From: an uncultured Ruminococcus sp.
GTDB lineage: Bacteria; Bacillota_A; Clostridia; Oscillospirales; Acutalibacteraceae
NCBI GenBank assembly: GCA_902798605.1
Contig: CADBXH010000065.1
Coordinates: 1 to 12,298, forward strand
DNA: 12,298 nucleotides
Reading direction: 5' to 3'
The position numbers and the translations under genes are program-made. Below are positions 5,554 to 12,298 of the stretch, in pieces (position 1 is the first letter of the stretch; the number at the start of each line of letters is the position of its first letter). Below the pieces are notes generated by a model. The model did not search any database and was not told where the DNA came from. It saw only the letters and a program-made list of their open reading frames with translations.

Positions 5554-7071
5554 ATGGATTATAACAAAACGCAGATGTTTATTCCGAAACCTGCGCGTCC
5601 GGCGACCTTGTTTATTGTTGACAAGAGAAAAAGACCGATTTTACTCCGAATGACCGGAGACGCGACGATCGGCAGGGATTATCCCGGTTCCGACAGGAAT
5701 ATCAAGATACAATCGAGTATTGTCGGCAGAAAGCACGGAGAATTTGTTTATGATAGTTACTCTGATAATTACTACTATATCGATAACAACAGCCTCAACG
5801 GAACATTTATAAACGGGATGAAGCTTCAGCCGTACAACAGCCGCGGCTCAAGGGCATACAGGCTGTCGGACGGAGATGTTTTGAGGATCGACAGAAGCGA
5901 CCTGTCCCATCCGCATCACGAGGCGGTTTTGATGATATTCAGCAGAAGCTTTGACCCGAAGGAGCGCTGGAATATTGCGGATATAACAACTATGTCGAGG
6001 GTTTCCGTCGGCAGAGCCGAGGGTAATAATATAAGACTCGATGATATGATGGCTTCAAGGCTTCACGCCCAGATATGCGCAACGCCGAACGGTGTGGTGT
6101 TGTATGACTGCAACAGCCAAAACGGTATAATAGTAAACGGAAAAAAGATATATCAAAGCACATATTTGAATAATAATGACGTGATCCGTATCGCGAACAC
6201 GATGATGATTTTCACCGGATCGAACATAGTGTTCAACAGCCCGGGCGACCGTTCGGGTTGTCTGTCAGTCGATATCCACGACCAGACCTTCGGCAGCCAC
6301 ACCATCATCAAGGATATTGCGTTTGAGGCGGATACAAAGGACTTTATTTTGATCCTCGGCGGTTCGGGTGCGGGCAAAACCACGCTGATAAACGCCGTGC
6401 TGGGCGAGGTCAAGGCAAACGGAAAGGTTATCCTTGACGGACAGAGCCTTTACGATAATTTCAAGACGATGAAATCCCAGGTCGGCTTGGTTCCCCAGTT
6501 TGTTAATTTGAGAGATAACGACAAGGTAATCTCCACGCTTATGGATATAGCCGATATAAAGCTCAGCAGCTATTCAAAAAAAGAAAAGCTCGAGCGTATC
6601 GACAAAATACTTTATATGCTTGGCGTTCAGGGGCTGCGCAATCATCTGATCCGTCAACTCAGCGGCGGTCAAAAGAAGAAGATATCGGTTGCCGCGCAGC
6701 TCGTCGGCTTCCAAAAGGTGTTTATCCTTGACGAGCCCGATTCAGGATTGGATCCCGCCTCGAGGATACAGCAGATGGAGATACTCAACGAGATCGCCGA
6801 CAGCGGAAAAATAGTTATGGTAGTATCTCACGCCTCAGAGGAAGGCTTTGATATCGACGCGGGTCACTACCGATTTACAAAGGTTTTGGTGCTCGCGAGG
6901 AGCGACCGCGAAAAATGCGGTAAGCTCGCATTTTTCGGCGATACCGCGGAAGCACTTGATTTCTTTGGTGTGCAGAGGCTAAAAGAGATAATTATCGAGA
7001 TCAATCCCGAAAATGAGGGAGGAAAAGGCAAGGCCGATTATTATATTGATAAATTCAGAGGTAGACGTTAA
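5554..7071 (+). CDS. FHA-FHA-ABC transporter ATPase (Rv1747-like, split form)
   Basis: Cytoplasmic ATPase of an ABC exporter with two phosphothreonine-reading FHA domains, 505 residues. A frame running up to TTG 5515 would start at the transcription start, so ATG 5554 is preferred (weak GGTG ribosome binding site). FHA-1 (about 18-130) shows G40-R41, S54/S55, H61 and N82-G83; FHA-2 (about 138-222) shows G153-R154, S168-R169-H171 and N190-G191. The nucleotide-binding domain (about 237-480) has Walker A GGSGAGKTT (269-277), signature LSGGQ (369-373), Walker B VFILDEP with Glu394, D-loop SGLD and His426. All ATPase motifs are intact, and the domain is of the ABCG type. The permease gene begins 1 bp after the stop codon. 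In mycobacterial Rv1747 the same FHA-FHA-ABC order is fused to the membrane domain and regulated by kinase PknF. Phospho-dependent gating here is inferred from that parallel and from the neighbouring kinase and phosphatase genes. Confidence 0.9.
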   Translation: MDYNKTQMFIPKPARPATLFIVDKRKRPILLRMTGDATIGRDYPGSDRNIKIQSSIVGRKHGEFVYDSYSDNYYYIDNNSLNGTFINGMKLQPYNSRGSRAYRLSDGDVLRIDRSDLSHPHHEAVLMIFSRSFDPKERWNIADITTMSRVSVGRAEGNNIRLDDMMASRLHAQICATPNGVVLYDCNSQNGIIVNGKKIYQSTYLNNNDVIRIANTMMIFTGSNIVFNSPGDRSGCLSVDIHDQTFGSHTIIKDIAFEADTKDFILILGGSGAGKTTLINAVLGEVKANGKVILDGQSLYDNFKTMKSQVGLVPQFVNLRDNDKVISTLMDIADIKLSSYSKKEKLERIDKILYMLGVQGLRNHLIRQLSGGQKKKISVAAQLVGFQKVFILDEPDSGLDPASRIQQMEILNEIADSGKIVMVVSHASEEGFDIDAGHYRFTKVLVLARSDREKCGKLAFFGDTAEALDFFGVQRLKEIIIEINPENEGGKGKADYYIDKFRGRR

Positions 7072-7072
7072 T

Positions 7073-7927
7073 ATGCAAAATGCTTCATTTTTCAGACAGA
7101 CACACGTATATTTCAAGAAGATAACAAGAATATCTATCCGTGAAAAGGCGTGGATATATTTGTTGTTCGCGTTTATTATCGCGATGATAGTCAATCTTGT
7201 TACGGCGTCAAATATGTTTGACAACCTTGACGACACAAAGTCCGGCTTTTTTACGCTGGCTTCGGCTTGTATCTGGATTGGCGTTTTCAATTCGATCCAG
7301 AGCATCTGCAAGGAGCACAACATTATCCGTTCCGAGTACAGACAGGGCGCAAAGCTTTCCTCTTATGTGTGCGCGCATATTTTATGGCAGGCGGTATTGT
7401 GTTTTGTTCAATGCCTGATAATATTTATTATTTGCTGTCTGTTCGGATTCTTCGGAGAAGACTTCGACAATCCGGTAATGCTCAGCGTGCTGCTCGAGTA
7501 CTTTATAACCATCTATTTGCTGATTTTCGGCGCGGCTGTTCTCGGACTGATGGTATCCGCCTTTTCGGGAACACCGACTACCGCGATGAAAATAATGCCG
7601 TTCGTGCTTATAATACAGCTTATTCTCAGCGGAGTTTTGTTTAAGCTTGAGGGAGTTGCCGATAGCGCCGCGATAATAACATTCAGCAAGTGGGGAATGG
7701 CGGCGTTCGGCTGCATAGGAGATATCAATACGCTCGAGCCCAAGATCGCCGACGAGCTTGCTGAAAAGATACCGAATTTTGACGGATCGATCGTTGAAGC
7801 CAAGGAGGATATTTTTAACCACGAGGCAATCAACCTTCTGTCATATTGGGGCTGGTGCTTGTTGCTGACAGCGATATTCGCGATAATAGCGATCATAAGC
7901 CTGAAAATCAAAAACAGAGATTCATAA
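7073..7927 (+). CDS. ABC-2 type permease, partner of the FHA-ABC ATPase
   Basis: Membrane subunit of the exporter, 284 residues from ATG 7073 (AGAGGT at 7057-7062). An in-frame ATG at 7013 lies inside the ATPase gene without a ribosome binding site and is rejected. The start is 1 bp after the ATPase stop, so translation is probably coupled. About six hydrophobic segments are visible (roughly 28-48, 62-82, 105-130, 140-162, 172-195 and 257-280). The loop ICKEHNIIRSEYRQG after the second segment resembles the coupling region of ABCG/ABC2-membrane permeases. Two half-transporters would be needed for function. The exported substrate is unknown; in Rv1747 the fused equivalent has been linked to cell-envelope lipids, but that cannot be carried over. 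Confidence 0.87.
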   Translation: MQNASFFRQTHVYFKKITRISIREKAWIYLLFAFIIAMIVNLVTASNMFDNLDDTKSGFFTLASACIWIGVFNSIQSICKEHNIIRSEYRQGAKLSSYVCAHILWQAVLCFVQCLIIFIICCLFGFFGEDFDNPVMLSVLLEYFITIYLLIFGAAVLGLMVSAFSGTPTTAMKIMPFVLIIQLILSGVLFKLEGVADSAAIITFSKWGMAAFGCIGDINTLEPKIADELAEKIPNFDGSIVEAKEDIFNHEAINLLSYWGWCLLLTAIFAIIAIISLKIKNRDS

Positions 7928-7942
7928 CCCGGGAGTGTTTTT

Positions 7943-8734
7943 ATGAAAAAATATAATATATATCTTTCTACCGATTCCGGTAAGGTAAGAGAAGTCAACG
8001 AGGACAGCTTTGTTATAAACCTCAACACAAAGGACATAACCAAAAGCACGCAAAACCTAAAGGGCGGCGCGATGGAAGAACCTCTGCTTTGCGGAGTTTT
8101 TGACGGAATGGGAGGAGAAAAGGGCGGCTTTGACGCCTCTGATACCGCCGCGCTTGTTGCAGCGGAGTATTACAAGTTTCTCGCTAAGGCTAAAACCTCA
8201 CCCGAGGACAGCATTAAGGACTACGTAAAAAACTGTAACCGGCTCATAAAAAAACAGCTTGAGGAAAACAAGCAAAACCGCGGCGGAACAACGTTTGCGC
8301 TGGCGTATATTTTCAAAGATACGGTTTACTTGTTTTCTATGGGCGATTCGAGGATATACCTTTACAGATCCGGCACGCTCCAAAGGATAACAAGGGATCA
8401 CACCCTTGCTCAAAAGAAGTACGAGGCAAATATTTTTACTTTGGAAGAAGCCGAAAAAAGCAACGAGAGCCACGTACTTACGAGGTATCTCGGAATGGAT
8501 CCCGACTCGGCAGACTACAAGGCGGAGTCATACAAGCAGCTCACGCTTAATCCTAACGACAAGCTGCTGATTTGCAGCGACGGCTTGTACGATATGTGCA
8601 GCGACAAACAAATCGCAAAGATCCTGTCGGCAAAGAAGGCGCCTTATTCGATAAACCTTGTAAAAGCGGCGCTGAAAAACGGCGGCATAGATAATATAAC
8701 CTGTTTGGTTATAGAACCCGTGTTGGAAAAGTGA
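7943..8734 (+). CDS. PP2C-family Ser/Thr protein phosphatase
   Basis: Metal-dependent phosphatase that removes phosphate from Ser/Thr residues, 263 residues, the full length of a single PP2C domain. Metal and catalytic motifs are in the expected order: VNEDSF (D21), VFDGMGG (D54-G58), GDSRIYL (D135, R137), CSDGLYD (D213) and GGIDNIT (D250-N251). No signal peptide or TM helix is present, so it acts in the cytoplasm. GGGAG at 7931-7935 sits seven bases before the ATG, and the gene starts 15 bp after the permease stop. The first kinase follows by 33 bp. Pairing with kinases and an FHA protein is the classical PrpC/PrkC (Stp/Stk) arrangement. It most likely reverses kinase autophosphorylation and the FHA-read phosphosites. 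Confidence 0.93.
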   Translation: MKKYNIYLSTDSGKVREVNEDSFVINLNTKDITKSTQNLKGGAMEEPLLCGVFDGMGGEKGGFDASDTAALVAAEYYKFLAKAKTSPEDSIKDYVKNCNRLIKKQLEENKQNRGGTTFALAYIFKDTVYLFSMGDSRIYLYRSGTLQRITRDHTLAQKKYEANIFTLEEAEKSNESHVLTRYLGMDPDSADYKAESYKQLTLNPNDKLLICSDGLYDMCSDKQIAKILSAKKAPYSINLVKAALKNGGIDNITCLVIEPVLEK

Positions 8735-8767
8735 TCCCGAAACATTTGGAATATAACGGAGGATACT

Positions 8768-10231
8768 ATGTATTGTTATGAATGTATGAATGAAATAATG
8801 GATGGCAGCAGGCACTGCAGCTTCTGCGGAAAGTCGACCGAGCCTCATGTTCATCCTCATCACCTTAAACCCGGCACTATCCTGCATAATCAGTATCTTG
8901 TCGGTAATTCGATAGGCGAGGGCGGCTTTGGCATCACATATGTCGGCAAGGACCTGAGCCTTGATATGAAAATAGCTATCAAGGAGTACTACCCCTCGGG
9001 TTATGCAAACAGAAATAACACGGTTTCTAACAAGGTAACTCTCAATTATCAAAACGAGGGAGAGTATTTTCAAAGCGGCGTCGAGCACTTCCTCAGAGAG
9101 GCAAAGAGCATTGCTAAGTTCCATAACGAGATAGGTATCGTTGACGTCAGAGCGTTCTTTGAAGAAAACGACACTGCGTATATCATTATGGAATATCTCG
9201 AGGGCGAGAACCTGAGCGATAAGATCCGCTCGGGCGAAAAGTTTGAGGCATCAGAGATATTCAAGCTCTTCCTGCCTATGATGAATACGCTCGACAAAAT
9301 GCACCGCGAGAACATTATCCACAGGGATATCACCCCCGAGAATGTAAGAATATTGCCCGACGGCAAACTGATACTGATGGACTTCGGTTCGGCGCGCTAT
9401 TACTCCGGTATGGAGAAAAAGACGATGTCCGTGCAGTTCAAGCCCGGATATGCCCCGTTTGAGCAGTACAATAAAAACGGCAACCAGGGACCTTGGACGG
9501 ATGTATACGGTCTGTGCGCCACTATCTACAAGTGCATAACCGGAGTTACGCCTGTCGATTCTTTGGAGCGCTCTCAAAACGACAGCCTCGAGCTCCCGTC
9601 GAAACTCGGTGCGAAAATTTCGGAGCCTCTCGAAAAGGTACTGATGTACGGTATGGCGATTTATCCCGAGAACCGCTGCCCGAGTATGCGCGAGCTTAAA
9701 AGCATCACAGAGGACGCGCTCGACAACGGAACGCCGAGCTTTACAAGGTCCGGTATGGATGTTCCTCCCGTAGGTATGTACAACACAAAGGCAGCTGACG
9801 AAAAGTATCAGACAATGTTCGCGGACAGAACCTACGGTGATACAAATATGTACAGCAACGCCAGCGAAAGGGATTTTCAGAATAATCAAAGAGATTTTCA
9901 AAATTATGATCGTCCTCGAAATATGTACGATCATCCCCGCGATTCGTATAATGAAATGCGTCGTTATCCCCCAAAAAAATCAAACGGCGGTCTGATCGCC
10001 TTGGTCGTTATACTTTCGGTTTTGCTGGTAGCGGGTATCGGAGCATTGCTGTTCTTCTTTTTAGGCGGAGCAGGCGGCTGTGATAATAATATCGTCGAAA
10101 CCACGACCGCGGTTGTTACAACAAATCCTTCTCCGACAGAACCGAGCGGTGATTATGTAACCGTTCCGAATGTTGTTGGCTTGGATTCGGAATTAGCTTT
10201 TAAAGAGCTTCGCTCTTGGATTCGGAATTAG
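8768..10231 (+). CDS. Ser/Thr kinase 1: zinc ribbon-kinase-TM, frame broken in the PASTA domain
   Basis: Transmembrane Ser/Thr kinase. An N-terminal zinc ribbon (C3, C6, C17, C20) precedes the kinase domain (about 43-315) with GEGGFG (50-55), Lys72 in AIK, H185-R186-D187 and D205-F-G. The catalytic loop reads HRDITPEN, with Thr where canonical kinases have Lys; similar HRDIS/T loops are common in Firmicute kinases. APFEQY ends the activation segment. A polar linker rich in Asn, Arg and Tyr leads to one TM helix (about 407-435), a Thr/Pro linker and the start of a PASTA repeat (YVTVPNVVG near 464). An exact 35-bp duplication (10181-10250) then shifts the frame, adds WIRN and stops. Without one copy the gene runs to 10779 as 658 residues. 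GGAGG lies 5 bp before the ATG. The kinase domain and TM stay intact, so the truncated product may still be active but blind to its extracellular signal. Confidence 0.88.
   Translation: MYCYECMNEIMDGSRHCSFCGKSTEPHVHPHHLKPGTILHNQYLVGNSIGEGGFGITYVGKDLSLDMKIAIKEYYPSGYANRNNTVSNKVTLNYQNEGEYFQSGVEHFLREAKSIAKFHNEIGIVDVRAFFEENDTAYIIMEYLEGENLSDKIRSGEKFEASEIFKLFLPMMNTLDKMHRENIIHRDITPENVRILPDGKLILMDFGSARYYSGMEKKTMSVQFKPGYAPFEQYNKNGNQGPWTDVYGLCATIYKCITGVTPVDSLERSQNDSLELPSKLGAKISEPLEKVLMYGMAIYPENRCPSMRELKSITEDALDNGTPSFTRSGMDVPPVGMYNTKAADEKYQTMFADRTYGDTNMYSNASERDFQNNQRDFQNYDRPRNMYDHPRDSYNEMRRYPPKKSNGGLIALVVILSVLLVAGIGALLFFFLGGAGGCDNNIVETTTAVVTTNPSPTEPSGDYVTVPNVVGLDSELAFKELRSWIRN
10116..10214. repeat. 99-bp perfect repeat, copy in kinase 1
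   Basis: Identical over 99 bases to 12200-12298 in kinase 2 and in the same codon register, 1348 bases after each start codon. It covers the Thr/Pro-rich extracellular linker and the first half of the PASTA repeat. Sequence just upstream (TM region and acidic or Thr-rich spacer) differs at many positions, so the identity looks recent. The copies are 2084 bp apart and in direct orientation, so recombination could swap or delete a kinase unit. Confidence 0.95.
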
Positions 10232-10250
10232 CTTTTAAAGAGCTTCGCTC
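10181..10250. repeat. 35-bp exact tandem duplication that frameshifts kinase 1
   Basis: Unit 1 (10181-10215) and unit 2 (10216-10250) are identical, beginning TTGGATTCGG and ending CTTCGCTC. Since 35 is not a multiple of three, the duplication throws the PASTA frame into a stop at 10229-10231. Each unit contains the near-palindrome AGCTTTTAAAGAGCT. Loss of one unit restores a continuous reading frame from 8768 to 10779. Confidence 0.97.
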
Positions 10251-10779
10251 TAAAGATCTTGAGTGGGATTCTAAATACGAGGACAGCGACACGGTTCCCG
10301 AGGGAGAAATAATATCGCAAGATCCCGTTAAAGGAATAAAAGTGAAAAAGGGAGATACCGTAAAGCTGATCGTATCAAACGGACCCAAACCGGTCGTTAC
10401 CGATCCTCCTGCCAATTCTTCTTCTTCCTCTTCTTCTTCCTTGCCGGAACACTCAGACGCAAATCCGGACCCATATACCGGTTCGATCAACGATCCGTTT
10501 GATTATTACCTAGTTGGAGCATCTTATCGGTATATATCAGAGGATGATATTGATTGGATGGATGCAACACAGCTCCAGCTTTGTATGAATGAGATTTACG
10601 CAAGGCACGGATATAAATTTGACGAAGGATATAATCACAGCCATTTTTACGCTATAGATGAGTATAATCCCGATCACGACGATATGAAGACAACTGAAAA
10701 AAGGTTTAACAGATATGAAGACGCAAACCTTAAGGTAATGGGAAATTTAAGAGAAAAGTTAAGAAAGTTAGATAATTAG
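10216..10779 (+). pseudogene. Detached C-terminal half of kinase 1: PASTA remainder, poly-Ser linker, YARHG domain
   Basis: The frame continuing kinase 1 after the duplication, 187 residues. It carries the rest of the PASTA repeat (ELAFKELRSKDLEW through GDTVKLIVSNGP, residues 4-57), a run of eight Ser, then a YARHG domain (about 100-175) with the signature NEIYARHGYKF at 125-135 and a helical tail. PASTA repeats bind peptidoglycan or beta-lactam-like ligands in PrkC-type kinases; YARHG is an extracellular domain of unknown role that often follows kinase or zinc-ribbon proteins in Clostridia. On its own it lacks a signal peptide, and the TTG that could open it at 10216 has no ribosome binding site, so it is probably not made separately in this configuration. 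It belongs at the extracellular end of the 658-residue kinase once one 35-bp unit is removed. Confidence 0.85.
10417..10440. repeat. Serine-codon microsatellite in the linker before YARHG
   Basis: Two copies of the 12-bp unit TCT-TCT-TCT-TCC encode eight consecutive Ser between PASTA and YARHG. Length changes by slippage would mostly keep the frame and alter only the linker length. Confidence 0.8.
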
Positions 10780-10851
10780 CATAAATTTACGCGATTTATC
10801 TATATTGATCAAGCGTGATTTGCAAATAATTACTCTTTACGGAGGAATTAA

Positions 10852-12298
10852 ATGTATTGTTATAATTGTATGAATAAAGTGAATGACGGCAGCGCTTTTT
10901 GCAATTACTGCGGAAAAAGCACAGAGGACAAAAGCTGCGCTCATCATCTGCTGCCCGGTACTGTCCTGCATAATCAGTACAAGGTCGGATATTCAATAGG
11001 CGAGGGAGGCTTTGGCATAACATATGTCGGTCTCGATATGAGCCTCGATATGAAGGTCGCGATCAAGGAATTCTTTCCTGCCGGTTATGCAAACAGAAAC
11101 AATACGGTTTCAAATAAGGTAACGCTAAATTATAAAAACGAGGGAGAGTACTTTCAAAACGGTGTTGAGCACTTCCTCAGAGAGGCAAAAAGTATCGCCA
11201 AATTCAATGACGAGAGCAGCATAGTTGACGTGAGGGCGTTTTTTGAAGAAAATGGAACCGCCTACATAATTATGGAATACCTCGAGGGTGAAAACCTGAG
11301 CGAAAAGCTCAAAAGGGACGGCAACTACGCTCCAAACGAAATTTTCAGGATGTTTTTGCCTATGATGGGCACGCTTGACAAAATGCACCGCGAGAGGATA
11401 ATCCACAGGGATATCACTCCCGACAATATTTTTCTGCTGCCCGACGGCACGCTCAAGCTCATAGATTTCGGTTCGGCGCGCTACTTCGAGGGAATGGACA
11501 AAAAGACGATGTCCGTGCAGTTCAAGCGCGGCTATGCTCCTTTTGAGCAGTACAACCAAAACGGAAACCAGGGACCATGGACGGATGTATACGGGCTATG
11601 CGCCACTATCTATAAGTGCATAACCGGAGTTACTCCCGTTGATTCTTTGGAGCGTTCTCAAAAAGACAGTCTTGAGCTTCCGTCAAGTCTCGGCGCGAAA
11701 ATCTCCGAGCCGCTCGAAAAGGTTCTTATGTACGGTATGGCGATTTATCCCGAGAACCGCTGTCCGGATATGCGTGAGCTTAAAAGCATTACAGAAGAAG
11801 CGCTCGGCAACGAAACGCCGAGCTTTACAAAGTCGGGTGCAAATGTTATTCCTGTTGGTGTGGTTAGTACAAAAGCCGATGACGAAAAGTATCAGACTGT
11901 GTTTGCGGACAGAACATACGGCGATACAAATATGTACAGCAACGCCGACGAAAAAGATTTTAAAAACAAACAACCGGATTCTCAAAATGTCGACCGTATG
12001 CGGGATATGAATGATGATTCCCGCAATTCGGATAATGATATGCACGGTAATCGCCGGAAGAAATCAAACGGCGGCTTGATCGCCTTGGTTATCATTCTTT
12101 CGGTTTTACTTGTCTCGGGTATCGGAGCTTTGCTGTTCTTTGTTTTGGGCGGTTCGGGCGACAATGATAAAAAAGACGATGATCCCGCCGCAGTTGTTAT
12201 TACAACAAATCCTTCTCCGACAGAACCGAGCGGTGATTATGTAACCGTTCCGAATGTTGTTGGCTTGGATTCGGAATTAGCTTTTAAAGAGCTTCGCT
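10852..12298 (+). CDS. Ser/Thr kinase 2: zinc ribbon-kinase-TM-PASTA (3' partial)
   Basis: Paralog of kinase 1, open for 482 codons to the window edge with no stop, so its end is missing. It starts at ATG 10852 with GGAGG at 10841-10845. The layout is the same residue for residue: zinc ribbon C3, C6, C17, C20, a GEGGFG loop, Lys72, H185-R-D (loop HRDITPDN), DFG near 205, APFEQY, and one TM helix starting near 407. A short acidic spacer (KKDDDP) and the PASTA start YVTVPNVVG follow. It lies 72 bp after the stop of the kinase 1 C-terminal frame with no terminator between, so it is in the same operon. Proteins 1 and 2 agree over most of the kinase domain and differ in the juxtamembrane linker. 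The last 99 bases are identical to kinase 1. A PASTA-YARHG end like kinase 1 is expected but not visible. Confidence 0.9.
   Translation, partial: MYCYNCMNKVNDGSAFCNYCGKSTEDKSCAHHLLPGTVLHNQYKVGYSIGEGGFGITYVGLDMSLDMKVAIKEFFPAGYANRNNTVSNKVTLNYKNEGEYFQNGVEHFLREAKSIAKFNDESSIVDVRAFFEENGTAYIIMEYLEGENLSEKLKRDGNYAPNEIFRMFLPMMGTLDKMHRERIIHRDITPDNIFLLPDGTLKLIDFGSARYFEGMDKKTMSVQFKRGYAPFEQYNQNGNQGPWTDVYGLCATIYKCITGVTPVDSLERSQKDSLELPSSLGAKISEPLEKVLMYGMAIYPENRCPDMRELKSITEEALGNETPSFTKSGANVIPVGVVSTKADDEKYQTVFADRTYGDTNMYSNADEKDFKNKQPDSQNVDRMRDMNDDSRNSDNDMHGNRRKKSNGGLIALVIILSVLLVSGIGALLFFVLGGSGDNDKKDDDPAAVVITTNPSPTEPSGDYVTVPNVVGLDSELAFKELR
12200..12298. repeat. 99-bp perfect repeat, copy in kinase 2 at the window edge
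   Basis: Second copy of the 99-base identity (see 10116-10214), running to the last base of the window. Whether the match continues cannot be seen. A contig that ends inside a long exact repeat is what short-read assemblers typically produce. Confidence 0.93.

Noticed and set aside
7013..7072. Longer N terminus of the permease from ATG 7013
   Set aside because: It lies inside the ATPase gene without a ribosome binding site, and the added residues are unlike a permease N terminus; ATG 7073 has AGAGGT upstream.
7382..8049. Minus-strand frames opposite the permease and phosphatase
   Set aside because: Shadows of strongly coding plus-strand genes with conserved motifs; no promoter or recognisable protein features.
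9251..9934. Long minus-strand frame opposite kinase 1 (similar ones at 11125-11559 and 11683-12045 opposite kinase 2)
   Set aside because: The frames recur in both paralogs only because the sense strands are homologous; the translations are His/Arg-rich and lack domains.
10780..10851. Possible separate promoter or terminator between the two kinase genes
   Set aside because: The 72-bp gap has AT-rich stretches but no spaced -35/-10 pair and no stable hairpin with a T tract, so co-transcription is the simpler reading.
11639..12010. Plus-strand frame of 123 codons inside kinase 2
   Set aside because: It is out of frame with the kinase, which is continuously open from 10852 to the edge with all kinase motifs.

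Overview
The window looks like a chromosomal contig from a Gram-positive gut-type Clostridia, probably a Ruminococcus-like member of the Oscillospiraceae. The pointers are a dockerin-bearing secreted protein, two lipoproteins with short Clostridia-style signal peptides, AGGAG/GGAGG ribosome binding sites, some non-ATG starts, intrinsic terminators and a PASTA-type Ser/Thr kinase. No tRNA, rRNA, IS element or CRISPR array was seen. Both edges cut genes.

Left part (1-1800): the 3' part of a secreted CHAP-amidase/dockerin protein ends at a terminator. A 500-bp stretch follows without an intact gene. It holds a minus-strand remnant of a sugar O-acetyltransferase with an intact promoter, facing the 5' stub of another gene, which looks like a deletion scar. 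Middle (1795-5423): two tandem paralogous six-helix membrane proteins share the N-terminal motif FPHAAKGI-KIF and end at a strong terminator. A two-gene operon of lipoprotein alpha/beta-hydrolases then ends at another terminator.

Right part (5460-12298): a strong extended -10 promoter, flanked by two copies of a 16-bp repeat, drives what looks like one operon. In order it encodes a FHA-FHA-ABC ATPase, its ABC-2 permease, a PP2C phosphatase, and two tandem Ser/Thr kinases with an N-terminal zinc ribbon, one TM helix and extracellular PASTA (and in the first, YARHG) domains. The composition recalls mycobacterial Rv1747 (FHA-FHA-ABC exporter) and its kinase PknF, but with the exporter split into two proteins and paired with its own phosphatase and envelope-sensing kinases. 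The inferred logic is that the kinases sense the cell wall or an extracellular ligand and phosphorylate a partner read by the FHA domains, which tunes export, and that PP2C resets the system.

The first kinase gene is broken by an exact 35-bp tandem duplication inside its PASTA coding region. Removing one copy restores a single 658-residue frame ending in PASTA-YARHG. The second kinase stays open to the window edge and is therefore 3' partial. Its last 99 bases are identical to the same place in the first kinase, although the flanking sequence has diverged. This could be recent gene conversion, a slip/phase-variation hot spot, or an assembly artefact at a repeat.
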